DNA of 64,000 bases from Gymnogyps californianus (lineage: Eukaryota; Chordata; Aves; Accipitriformes; Cathartidae), in assembly GCF_018139145.2 (NCBI RefSeq), contig NC_059473.1:6130503-6194502 (forward strand), in the 5' to 3' direction. Both the position numbers and the translations under genes were made by a program. Shown here piece after piece: positions 37,191 to 49,687 of the stretch; position 1 is the first letter of the stretch; each line of letters starts with the position of its first letter. The notes beneath the pieces were generated by a model. That model was not told where the DNA came from, made no database searches, and saw only the letters and a program-made list of their open reading frames with translations.

Positions 37191-38060
37191 TGCATCTGTT
37201 GATTTCCATTGCATCTGATGGCTTCCAAACAGACTCCTCTGCCTTTGACCTCCACCCTCTCATCCAGAATCAGTTCTTTGACCTTCCCAGGCATTTTACC
37301 CATGTGTCCCTTGGTTTGTCTGCAGCATGGGGGAATGCTGAACTCTTCTCCGGGAACCCTGCCATCCCCACTCCCAAGCTGTCACAATAAATAACCCCAC
37401 TCTGCTATTGCCTGGAATGTTGGCACTGTTCTTGCCACTTCTTTCTTCTTCACCCCACACACATAGACACCAGCATTTTGTTTTGTTGGTCTTTCTTAGT
37501 GTATATCCCACCCTGTTCCTTCCTTTCCAGCCTTATTGCAGAAACCCAGCTTCATACTTGGAATAATCTCTAAAAATAGCCTTGCTTGTGCTATCCCAAA
37601 CCATTTCTATTCCAGCTATTCCAAACTACCCACTGTTCTTTTCTAACATTGTGAAAATGCTGCCACCTTCCCTTTTCATTTTAGCTGTATTGGCCTGCTC
37701 GGGCACTTCATCATTCTATCGAAGCCCACATCAGTGTCAGACATCCCATCCTTGCTTTCTGCATTTTTTTCCTGTTGTTAGTTCCCTCCTCCTCTTTTCA
37801 ATTCTTGTGCTCTTCCCCACACATCTGTTTCTTTTCTTTCTCCCCTAATGGTTGTCCAGAATCAAGAACGTCTTCATATTCCAGCGTGATGTGCATGCTC
37901 TCACCTTTCCAGGGAGAAAAGAGAAAGCACTGCTTATCTTCCTGCCTACGTGAGCATGTTCCATCACGTACCTGTCTCAGCATGAGGGCAAAAGTATGCT
38001 CCGCTCATACTACGTGTGTCCCTTTCCACCTCAGTAGAAGTGGAGGTCTCAGCAGCAGAT
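37191..38060. other. Second pyrimidine-rich non-coding block
   Basis: Nearly 0.9 kb with strong C/T bias on the + strand (repeated CTTTCTTC, TCCCTCCTCC and CCATCC words). It contains several short open frames, none recognisable. In composition it resembles 7,980-8,830. An old LINE relic is possible, but no diagnostic motif is preserved. Confidence 0.2.
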
Positions 38061-41000
38061 GACAATAACGAACAGTGATGAGGAGGCTTGGAGAGGTAAC
38101 AGCTCCCCCTTTTGTTTCCTGCTGTTCAACACTGAATTGCATCTTAATGTTAGGAATTTAGAGAAAGTAAGTCCCCTGACTCTGGTGTCTCCAGTTGGTC
38201 CAGAAAAATCTGAACGAATTGAACCTCTCAGCATGCTGTAAAGCCTGCTGTTTATTATGAGATGTCAAATAAGTGTTCAAAATGGGTTGTGTACACCAGC
38301 ATGCCATACCAGCACTCCTTACTGGCAGACTGGCTCTCCTTTTTGTCTCCATACTGGACAAATAGGTTACATACCAACACTTTTATTTTTATCCCTTTTG
38401 GAATACTGTGTCAAATCATCCATGTGGAGCAATACAAAAATTGAGATGCCTTTCCTCCAGAAATTTTCATATGTATTATGAATAGTAGAACAAGCCAAAA
38501 TGCGTCCAGCAGGAAGATTTGGAGAGGCTGCTGGCTTGGAACACTCTCCCACCCCTCTCGTTAATAGTTGATGTGCCTGGTTTTGCCCCATTTTTTAAAC
38601 AAGCGACATTAATATTCAGAAGGACATTTTAGGGACATTGTTCTCAAGTAATGTAAACAACTGAATACATCAATAATGAGTATATTAGCATTCTGAAATG
38701 TTTTATCAGATAAACTTATCTCAGATGTCTCATGCAGTCTCATTTTACCCTGAAGAGACAACAACTGTCAATTCGATAATGACTGATGCGACAGGAAACA
38801 TAGCACAATGTCAAGAGAGTTGTTTCAATATTTGATTAGTAGAAACGTATACGCAGATTGTACGGTTTCTCTGAAGCAGGGATTAGTGAAAGAGACTATG
38901 ATGCCATGTTTTATGCATCCACATCTTCTGTTTATGGTTAACTACGAACTTATCAGCTAAAGGATTGGTGACATTTATTTTTTTATCCTTGGTCCCATTA
39001 CCTGCACCATCTTTCTTATTCTGTCTCCATTGCTTTTAGAGCTTCTGGGCAGTGGCGCAACAGCCATTTAAAAAGAAATCTGGCTGAAAAAAATTTACAA
39101 GAAGTGCTTACTCTGCCCACCTACCTACGATAATGAAGTAACAATAATAATAATAATAATTTAAAGTTCAGAACCAGTTGTTTTTCCTCTTGAATCTCTA
39201 GGAAATTAAAGCTATAAATAGCTGATAGCCTGGTATATCCGAAACATGGCTGTCCATATTTGGACAACTGTCCTGCTGGGGAGAGGGCTTCTAGATTTCC
39301 AAACTATAGGCAGCATTTTATTTTTAGCTTTGCCTAGTTGTGATACGTTGTGTTTAGAACTGTGGCAATCTCATCTTCAGCAAAATGCCCAGTTGTTTGT
39401 TAACGAGTTAATACTGGATGTTATTGGCGATTAGAGTGTATAACACAACTTTTAGCTCTGGGATATCTTGCTGTCAGTGTTTTCAAACTCTGTATATAAA
39501 TAAATAATTAGCATCACTTAGTGTGTAATTAAGACAAGTCTTGCTAGCCTCATTCTTTAGAGGGGAAAAAAAGGAAAATGGGAAATGGCAAAGTGTCCCT
39601 CCAGGACTCCAGAGCAGTCTGGCTAAACATCAACTGTAACCCAGATCCCTTGACTCCCAGCTAGCCCAAAGGGGCTGTGTTTTTCCTGAACAATTGGTAG
39701 TGAATGTTGTTTTCTGCATACAGCAGGTAGAGTGTTTGGGAGTGAGGAAAATAGACAAGTTGAGCCTATACAACAGTGTTTAGGCCAGGCAGTTTATGAT
39801 TATTTTTTCCCCATCTGTTAAATGTCATCCTGATTCATAGATCTGCTTTTTGCACAGTAATGTTGAAGTGCACACCATGAGTACCACGTGTGTTTCTTTT
39901 CCTGATACTGACTGGGAGGAATCAGAGAAAGAACCTTTATTAAAGATAATTAGTATGTTCTGTTTCTTTCTGTTTTGTCTGTGATTTGAACCTGAAATCT
40001 TGGCAGAAAAATAAAATTAAACCAACCAACCATTAACACTAAAGCTCTGAGGGAGCTGCAGTCTGCTCCAGCCAGGCACGAGCTAGGGCAGGTTACAGCT
40101 GCCCTGCTGCTGCCCTTGCTTGAGCTCAAGTTGTGTCACAGAACTGAGGAAGGAAGAAAGGCTGCGCCTACAAATCTCTGCTACCCAGGGTTTGGATTTA
40201 CCACAGCCACTGGGGCTGGGTGGTCAGAAGGGTGATGGATAATTTCCATTCCAACCAGCTGATAACGCTGTGCCTGCATTCCCCTACCTCCTAGCTGAGA
40301 CTTGATTCAGGACATGAGCCAACATGCGAGTGAGCAGGATAACAGGGGAAGTAAAGGGTGATGAAAACAAGGAAAAGGATATCAGGTGCAAGGAAGGAAG
40401 GAATGTACTGATCAAATGCAGATACTAGGTCTATGTTTCTTGCTTTTCATTCCATTTTATCTTCTCTTGTTTAAAAAAGGGGGTGCAAAACCTGCTAACT
40501 CTAGGGTGTAAGGTGGGTGCTGAGATGAAATCTGAGTAGCATTATGACTTCTAGAAAAAAATTTTCTGACTTAGAAAAATTTTCTGACCAGTGCCATGGG
40601 TTAAATTGTACAATGACAATCTCACCTAAAAAGTATAAAACCCCCCTGTATTTTCATGGTGACTGTAGTTTGTAGGCTTTATCCAGGGTAGCAAGAAATT
40701 TGTAATTCATTTAAACTTTGAACAAATATCTACTTTTAACACACTCCCAACTGTCAAATAATGAATGCAGCTTTTTGATATTAATGCATTTTAGGCCACT
40801 GGAATGATTGCCAAAGCAGATCATCTTAGCTTTGTCTGAAATTTTAAGCCAGCGATGTGGCTCACTCCTGTTTTCTCAGAAATCATCTAGAAAACCAGTC
40901 AGAATTGAACCCTGCAAATCATAATGTCACTTTCCTAATTTTAGATTTTAAAGTAACGTCTATGTTCCTCACAGCTTATTAGTTTTTAAAATATCTGTAT

Positions 41001-44000
41001 ATTTTGAACAAACTGATATTAAGTCATGTCAAAACTTTAATAAAGTTTGGTTTGAACTAAAGTACCTGACCATAGAAGGGATTCTTTCAAACACACAGAG
41101 ATTTAGAAGTTATTACAAAAATGTGATCTTGACCTTTCATTACATTTTATTAATACAAGGTCTGAGTCTGTGTCATTGTTTGGAAACAGACAACTGTGTC
41201 TTCAGGACGTGGTCATGGAGCAGCTGATATTTGTAGTTTGTTTTATTTTTGTTTGAGGTACTAGCTTGTGTTGTTTCCAAAACTTTTCCTTGCACTTAAA
41301 AATGAAAGACTGCTGATATTAATCTGGTTTGGTAGTTTGTGTTGCCCTTTCTATGATATTTGTAGTTAATAATTTGGTCTTAGAATTTTGCAGTTGTTTT
41401 ATGTCCTAGGATCCCCGAACTCTTGCATTCATAAGAGGAATGATGCTCACTACGTTACTTGGTGTTTATCTGTACTCCCACCTGAATTCTTCTTAGGATT
41501 TTAATTTCAAACATTTATTTATGTCTTCCTATCACATTAAAGTACAGGAATCGCTTCTGCTTGAGATCTTTTAGAGCACTAAGCCCCAGAAGGAGGCTAA
41601 AAAGAAGAAACTGAAGTTCTAAATGTCAAAATCACTCATGATTTTAATTAAAATAATTGACGCAAATACTTCATGCAGGTGTACCTAAAAGGGAGAAACG
41701 CTACTCAGTAACTTAAAAGATGTGTTATTTGTCAGCTACAGATTAAACAACAACAGCAGAAATCGAGTGCAGTATTAAATGCCCAAAGAGCACATTGAAG
41801 ACTCTGGGGTTTTTTTAATAAATCTCACAAGTCCCTTTCCTTTAGGGTTCATTGCTGTAATTATACAAGGTGCAGATCTTACAAGACTGTAAAGAGAGAA
41901 TTTGGGCTTAAGTAATTCAGAAAATACTTGAGATGTTTTGCAAGTGCTATGTATTTGTGATTTTGTTTTTTTAATTTTATTATTCTGTGAAGTAGCCTTT
42001 GTTTTAACACTGTCTTCAATTGAAAGCCACAGAGTGAAGTAATTAAACTTAATAAAAGTCACTGCTGGTTAAATCAAGATACATTGTATACATACATCAG
42101 ATGCTATAGCAATTCAGAAAAGATATTGACAAGTATTACACAAACCATTTCTTTCATCAAAGTCCAATTCGTTCTCTGTTACTACCTGGGGAGGAGATGG
42201 CTTCCAGGAAATGGGATGCTTGACATTATACTAAAAATAAATCTTGAACGCCTCTAACACTTCTGCTTAACTAAAGATAAAACTGTAGCATCTTCCACAT
42301 TTTTAGACAACTTAATTTTATATATGGTTAGTGTTTATTATTGGAATGAGACCAAACAGTTAAAGTTCTAGGGAAAGGTTCTTCATCATATGCTCACGTT
42401 ATGAAATGAAGTTCACTTGACAGGTCAAAAGCAAGAAGTTACTGTTAGATGGATACTGAATAATACATGTAAATGAAAATAAATTGTCATTTATTGTATC
42501 TTTTGATGAGTCAGATTGCTAAATTCTCTGTACAATTGACAGCATTATGAGCACGTCTCCTCCTGAAATCATCTCTTGAGTAGATTCGTGCCTTTCCCCT
42601 TGCCTTTCGCCTTTATTGTTACAAAATTGAAAATGTGAACACCAAATTTTCTATCCCCAGAAGGAGAGAACAACAATTAACTTATTCACTAATTCAGTAG
42701 AGTTTATAGTTTTGTGTGTATAGTTCATTATTTTTTAACACTTAAATTTTCCTAACTTCCAGTTACGATAGCTCTGCATTTTGGCTTACTATTCAAATCA
42801 TACTTTTCCTAGGAATGTGTATAGATGAGCTTCTGTTATTGCTGTAGGAGTTTCCTTGTGGACTATGAGTAAAAACTTACCTTTTTATTTTAACACTTTG
42901 CTGTTGAAATTGCCAGGTTGCTTTTGTTTTTCCAGACATTTCAGGTGGCACCTACCTAAAGGCTCATTTTGGTCAGCAAGTGAAGCTAATAGTGTTAGTT
43001 TACAATGGTGGCACACAAGGACTGATCCCAATCCTATCAGAAGCTATGTGACGAGTCCAGATGACTTCGGTGATCAATTTGGATCAATTCAAAAGGGAAA
43101 ATCTGCTCCAGTGACTCTGTGTTGCTGCTGAGCGTAGAAATAATTTGCCTTCTCAGTACGACAAGTATTTGTTCTGAGGATGAGATGGGTTAATTAACTT
43201 TCTGTTTTTCAGTGGAGTGATATTCATGCCATCAAATTTAGGCTCCTTAATAGAGTGGAAAGAAAGGCCCTTAATTTAGTTTCGGATGATTCAGCTCCAT
43301 TGATGAAAGAGGCAACCATGATCAGTAGGGTTAGCATTTGAGCAGGTGACAAAATTAGATGGTTTTGTTGTTACTGGTATTGGTTTGTTTTCTGTTTTGG
43401 GGGGAATTTGGTAGTTACTCCATTACATATAAGCATTTCTCATGTTGGATTTTTCTGCGGATTCTGTGTTAGTATTAGTCTGATTAAGCTGTCTTTTAAC
43501 ATTATGACCATAATACATGCTTTTTATTTTTTCTGTACAACATAAAAAAATTATATAATTTATAAGAAATAGTCTATTTCTTGCATCGAATTTATTGAAT
43601 ATGTAATGTCTGTTGTATCACATTTATTTTTGAGAATTAATGAACTTTGAGTTTATAGCGAGTTCTATGGAAGTCCATTCTCTTAGAGAATTTGGAAATT
43701 TTCTTTTTTCTGAAATATTCCTGATGCTACTGTAAACACTTGTTTAAGATTATTTTTTGTGAGGTTTGTGTGTATGTGCAGGGTTAAGTTGTTGGTCTGC
43801 GCTGTGTAAGCCAAGCTGATACGTGCTCCTAATTTTTTGCCTCAGTCCCTGTTAGGCAGGCCCCCACTAAATCAATTAATTTAGAAGTTTGTGAGGAATT
43901 AGACTTGGGTGAATCATCTGACCGAGAAGCTTTCTGTAATGGCTTGATTTAAGTATATTTCTAATTGTCAGAACATAGTCTTGTTTTACTGTTGCAAACG

Positions 44001-47000
44001 TACCAGAATAAGTTTATTTACATAACCAGTATGTCTCTTTACCATTCACTTCTCAGAAAGGGGAATGCCCCCCCAAAAAAGGATGAGTGGTAAGCACTTA
44101 AGGCAAATAATGAGAGTTTTAGAATGAATGGGAAGGCTGAGAAAAACTGTGGATATTAACAAACTAGGAAGGCCTTAGGACAAAAAGAAGAACATTTAAG
44201 GAAGCTGGGAGGTCACGTTTGGGTCCTATGATCTATCCTAGGACTTCTACTTGTTAGAGATAATGGCTGTCATCAGAGGTGATGACTGAACCACACACAG
44301 TTTGGATCTTAAGTTAAGGCAGGACCGTCTCATTTTCAGCACTATGGCATAAGCAATTGTTGTTTTCTGCTGTCAGCAACAGATACACTCATTTCTTAGC
44401 CAGAAGCAGAGCTCTGCAGCGGGCAGCCTCAGTGAACTTGTGTGAAATGCTGAAGAAGAGGTTAGTTAAGAACAGGCCACTTGTTTTGGTCTAACCTCTT
44501 AGCTACCCCTGCATGCCAATGCATTCCAGCAATTGAAACAAAACGGAAAATGAGACAAAATGGAAATTGAGACCATTACTAGACAATATATGTTTAGGCG
44601 CCTGAGCTCTGTTATATGTCTTTGTTGCTTCTGGACCTTGTTTTTGGGACAACTGTTTTAAGTTGCTTGCATTAGCAGTGGGAATAATGCGTTTAAAAAT
44701 AACCTGCTGAAAAAGCACTCTTTTTAAAAAAGAAAAAAAAAAAACCCAACAAAATTTGACCGTGGAAGAGCCTGGAGAGCTGTGAAATCTTGGAATTGCT
44801 TTACAGTATATTGTGGATACTGCAGAAATTCAGCAGTGTGGCTCTCACCATTACTTTTTACATAGGACTCACACTGTAGTGGCTTTTATTTTCTAAATTT
44901 TCTTAAAACTTACTCCGAATTTTAAGTTCTAGTGTAGAAACTGAAGTTTTGTGTTTAAAAAACACCCTGTCTCTGCATTTTGCATATGGTAATGGTGCTA
45001 CATTTATGACCAAATAAATTTGACGCTGAGGAGTAAATGTATGAAGATCTGAGTTTTCTTCCTGTAAATCTCTAGAAACAATTGTAGTATTTGAATATGA
45101 AAGTACTTCAGAGCCTCGTTAAAAAATGAAGGGGGCATTTTATAAGAATTTCAGTGTTGCACTGCCTGTTTAGCCTTGGACAGCTAGTTTCTCACTCTAG
45201 TCCACAACACTGCAGGTAAACTTTCTGGACTGGGACGAACTCCATAAAAAACCCCAAAAAGTTACAGAGGTCTGCTGATGTAGATCTGGTTCTCTTTGTT
45301 ACGAAGACTCTTGTTTACCAAAGAGAAGTGGTGATGAAGGATATATGCACTTCAAGGGGGGAAAGAGTGGGAAATATATTAGTTTTATTTTTTTTTAAAG
45401 TTGCTTTCTTGTATCTGTAAGAAAAATATATATGCCTGGGCAAGATTACTAAACTCAGCATAGTGTTCTGTGGGTGCTTATACTTCCCCCTTGACACCCA
45501 CACAGATGGTAACTGGTGCAGGTTTGGATGGTGTGATTTGAAGAGGTAGGTGGTGAAATGGCAAACACAGAGTATGGAGCCTCCTCACTTTTCACTCAGC
45601 AAATAGTGATTCATTCCAGAGGCAAAAATAATAATTACTAACAAAAATTTCCAACTATTGTTATAATATTTGGGGCTAAGCAAACTGCGGAAATTGTGAA
45701 TTACTGTGTTTTAGACTGGGGGGGATTGGCTCTAAGGAATACTGCTGTCCTTTCCAACAGTGTCTCAACATTGACAGGATGTTTATGGGATCCAAGGAGT
45801 ATCCTATCCATCACGCTAGCCAGCCCTGTGGGTTAGTTTAGAATATCACCTCTTTCCCCAAACATTTCCCTGCTTTGTATTAACAGAATCCTTTCCTCCT
45901 CCTGTTCAGCCACACCTTATCCTTCTTTCGGTCAAAGAATGAAAAGACCCAAGATTTATAGTCCCTCCACCCCCCACGCCCCAGATTTAGCTTAGTACAG
46001 CCAAGCTTACAAAAGAGGAAGACTTCGGTGTTAAATAATGCTATTATGGATATGGTTAATTTTGTGTCCTCACTCTTTGGGTACTCGAGGTGAATCAAAA
46101 GGTGCTTTTTTTTCATGTGATCCAAATCATGTCTTCAGGCATAAATCAGTGTTGAAAGAAAGGGAGATAGCTCAGAAGGCATTTAACTATTGCACTTCAG
46201 AGACTTCACCTACTTCTCCCTTGTGGTCATTGATTAAGTCCTGAGGTGTATTTTATATGGGTCTTCTTTCTGCTTTTCTGAACAGTATGTATTCAGAGGC
46301 GTTTTTATACTTTAAGAACCCTAAATCAGTGAGAAGATTTCGATTTTAATTTTTAAAGGCTGTTAAAAAGTTTTAAAATTAAAATTTTACTGTTTAAATT
46401 TAGTTCCTAAATCTTCTATCTCTCCCAGTTGAATCTTTATATGTTTCATTGTTATTAAATTTCTTTAAAGAGAGTAATTCTTGATTCTCATCATAGTGAG
46501 GGTATATGCATGCATACATTTGCAACCCTATGAATGTTAGAATGTCGTGTTTGTTCGGGTTTGGTGGGTGGGTGGGGTTGTTTTTGTTTTTTACTTTCTT
46601 TGAACTGCTTAAAAATTGATGAAGATTAACAGAGGTCCAAAGAGTGATAGGGGAATATTTTGTATTTTATTTTTGCGATCTTAAAAGCTAACAGGGTTAC
46701 AGAAGAATGGATTTTTGAGAGGAGTGTAAGAAAAGTGAGAGACTGAAAAGAGCTTTTCTAAAGGCAGAGAGAATTTTCTTCACCTTCTGCACAGCTGCCA
46801 AAGCATATGGCTTAAAAATCTTGTTTGTTACAATTCATCTGACTCCTTGCTACATGTACTCAAGCCATCTTTCCCTCACGCTTCATCTGTCTCAGTTCAT
46901 CTGTAAACTGTATTGACCTGTGAGAGAGCAGAGCTAGAGAAGAGATTGGTAAGATGGTAAATAACAGCGAGCTTGAGTCCCTGAGACAGAACTTGGTTGC

Positions 47001-47038
47001 TTGATAAATTATGAGCCATCAAGCGTGTTTTCTTGCAG
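38061..47038. other. Non-coding DNA; no gene seen
   Basis: A+T-rich sequence without recognisable exons, RNA genes or dated transposons. It includes a perfect (AAT)6 tract at 39,143-39,160 and AT-rich palindromic sequence near 46,367-46,390. Confidence 0.55.
39143..39160. repeat. (AAT)6 microsatellite
   Basis: Six uninterrupted AAT units. Simple sequence repeat only. Confidence 0.93.
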
Positions 47039-47277
47039 CTAAATGCAAGGTTATGCAAATAAGAAGAAAGGCTGTAATTCTGGTTTGTATGACAGAGGGC
47101 TGTGCTGGGCTACTGTGTCCTGGTCCAGACCCCTGACTTCAGAAAGGCAGCTGGAAAAGTGGAGAGGGCTCAGGCTGTCTCCAAGATTTAAAAAAATATG
47201 CATTGCAGCAGAAACTGAAGAGCTCGATCTATTTAATTTATCAGCGATGAAGTAACGAGACAACTTCATCATACTGT
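47039..47277 (+). other. Candidate 5' non-coding exon (speculative)
   Basis: A good acceptor (GTGTTTTCTTGCAG, ending 47,038) precedes about 239 bp that are less A+T-rich than the flanks. A consensus-like donor GTGAGT follows at 47,278-47,283. The segment contains an octamer ATGCAAAT (47,052-47,059) and several in-frame stops, so it would be untranslated leader if it is an exon. It lies 2.3 kb upstream of the PLCB4 start-codon exon, which itself must be spliced to an upstream exon. Pairs of splice-like motifs are common by chance, and nothing here proves transcription. Confidence 0.18.
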
Positions 47278-47278
47278 G

Positions 47279-49586
47279 TGAGTACCCAGACAAGGAGAAG
47301 ATATCTGTAAAGGAGGGATTTTTACAGAGCTGCAAAATTTTCACATTTCTGTGACTGGATGATGAACTCGGCAAAGTTCAAATTGGTAATAAAGTGCATG
47401 TTTGTAGTGCTAAGGTAATTAGTCTTTCTGGAAGGTAAGCGTCTGTTCAAGCACTCTTTACATCCAGGATGTAAAGTGCCAGATCCAGAGTGCCAGATGC
47501 TGGACGGAACGTTATGATGTGTCTTGTACAGGAGTTCAGAGCAGTTGCAGAGCTTGTAGTTTTTAAAATCTGTGTCTGTATGGTGTTCAATGTCAGTAAA
47601 AAAGGGTAAAGTCCATGTATATAGGCTAGGGACTGTGGAAGAGTATTCTTCACAGTCTTACAAGTGTTACCACATTTCTTATGTTTTAGCACAGAATGCA
47701 TCTGCTTTTCCCAGAAAGACTTCACACGCTGGCAGCATGTATTGCTGCGTGAACTACCTGTCGTATTTGAAGTAACTTTTCTTCTTGGGAATATTCTGAT
47801 AGTAAAAGTCATTTAAACAGATAAGGGGATGGTCGATATGCCATAAAAATGGAGTGTTTATCACTTCAGGTGTGTATGTTTTAAGTTTCCTTTAAATCTA
47901 AGGGATATTTTTCCAAGACCTTTGAGGATTTGTTGTATAGTATGGGGTTTTGTTGGTTCCGGTTTCAACTTTGCCATTAACAAAGCCTGTGAAGTCAAAA
48001 AACAGCTTTCTGAAGCTGCGTTTCTCTAAATATAGCTTTGCTTTAAGAACAAGCACTAAGTTTTCAAGGTGTTGTGATTATACTGAGCTGCTGTGTGAAG
48101 TCTGTGAGCTGTATAGAACAAGTTGCCATCAATGCTACTGCAATGGGATGGCTGTCTTATTATGCAGCTTCCTCCATGGAATGAGGAAAAAGCAGCTCTA
48201 TGCTGATCTAAACTGGAGGAGACCCTAAAATTTTAAGTATATTTTTAAAAAATAATAAAAATTCAATAATTTGGCACGTTCCCTGAAAGGATCTCAAAAC
48301 ATCTCATGGTCCTCATGAGAAAGATATTATGACTCTTTTACAGAATGGTAAGAGCCAAATGCACAGAGCTGGCAAAAAGAAGAGGGGGCTTTTGTTAAGA
48401 TACTAAATGTAGCTGATCACTTCTTGGCCCTAGTTCCTTGTCCTCTACTTTGTTCAAAGCATCTTTTCATCGGGGGGAAAAAAAAAGTACAGATGAGTAG
48501 TCTTAAATATTGTTTAGCCTCTTTTTTAACTGGACAGTACAGGTATGTTACTTTGAGTTTTCATCCCATTTTCAACAAAAGTGAACACTTAATGGTGAGA
48601 TATATATAACTGTCAAATTGTATTTTTGATAGTTATGGAGAATGAATTAATTTATCTTATTCCTAAGGCTTTGGAAACATGATATGTATTTCTGATATTC
48701 CTGTATCAATGACCAAAAAAGGGCAGGAGATAGAGATGGGCAGCATCAAAATGTGTTGGACAGTCTTTTAACAGCATCCTCTGAGTTCTTTTGTTCTTGT
48801 TCTTTTTTTTTTTTTGTTAGAACATTTTTGATATGAATGAAAACTAAGACAGAGGAGGAGGATACTACAAAAATCTTAATTTTTTTTTTTTAAACACTTG
48901 CATCTGTTCTGGGTTTAAAGTTCAGTAAAAGTAGACATTTCTGTCTAAGAACATTGTGGAAGCATTGTTACCTAATTGGTAATATTTTAGTCTGCTATTC
49001 AGAGTTTTGGCATACACAAACACTACAAAGATGGTTTGCATAGCATAGGTAACACAGACTGTCATGATCTCCCTTGAATTTTATGTATGCTTTTTATTCT
49101 TCTCACTTAGACAAACTTTGCTTGGGCTGGCTGCCTGCATTGTAACGGAGTAAGAACTGTACTGGTTACGCTTAGCCCTGTATCATGCTGCTAGAGACGG
49201 TCAATAGTAGATGAACGTTGTCAGAGGAGGGCTAGGGCAAGCAGACAAGAACAGGGTACGGGCGTTAATCCCAGCCTCATTATACTCTAGAAGTGATATA
49301 CCAGATATTTAAGCTAAAGCAATGTTACAGTGCAAGGGTTGGGTTTTTGTTTTTTTTTTTTTTTTTCAAATAATTAAGTTCAGACACACATTTTACAAGT
49401 ATTTTTCATTTTAAAGTTATGAAATAAAAATACTCATGAGGAAAACTCTTGATTTGGAAATGCAGTGTGACTTTTTAATACTTCTGTGTGAAAGGAAAAG
49501 CTAAAAGTCACTTTTTTCCCGACTTAGACTTTGAATACTCCTTTTAAAAGACAGTAATTGAACTCTGCTTTTTCATTTCATTTCAG
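47279..49586. other. Non-coding DNA immediately upstream of the first PLCB4 coding exon
   Basis: Contains homopolymer T/A tracts (T17 at 49,350-49,366) and ends in the polypyrimidine tract and acceptor of the ATG exon (TTTTTCATTTCATTTCAG). No TATA box, CpG island or obvious promoter is visible, so this is most likely intronic. Confidence 0.6.
47452..47478. repeat. Near-perfect palindrome
   Basis: TTTACATCC (47,457-47,465) and GGATGTAAA (47,467-47,475) are perfect inverted arms around a single A. The outer bases CACT and GTG extend the symmetry with a 2-nt bulge. A direct repeat GTGCCAGAT follows at 47,476-47,484 and 47,490-47,498. Confidence 0.8.
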
Positions 49587-49687
49587 GTTTTTCTTCTATA
49601 ATCATGGCAAAACCTTATGAATTTAACTGGCAGAAGCCAGTTCCCTCTTTTATGCAAGATGGAGCTGTGTTTGATAGATATGAAGAG
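49587..49687 (+). CDS. PLCB4: PLCB4 first coding exon (residues 1-28)
   Basis: This is the first coding exon of phospholipase C beta 4, the Gq-activated enzyme that splits PI(4,5)P2 at the plasma membrane into IP3 and diacylglycerol. PLCB4 is the vertebrate relative of fly norpA and is prominent in retina and cerebellar Purkinje cells. The exon runs from an acceptor AG at 49,585-49,586 to the donor GTAAGA at 49,688. Its ATG is at 49,604, after 17 nt of 5' UTR, in good context (A at -3, G at +4). The peptide begins [16 protein letters not shown] and ends FDRYEE, the characteristic PLCB4 N-terminus. The coding part is 84 nt and ends in phase 0. The CDS is 49,604-49,687. The upstream leader must come from another exon. 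Identification is from recalled family sequence and is firm because all four exons join in frame. Confidence 0.96.

Noticed and set aside
36753..37214. 153-codon open frame on the minus strand
   Set aside because: The translation resembles no family I know and overlaps other open frames on the + strand. Treated as chance.
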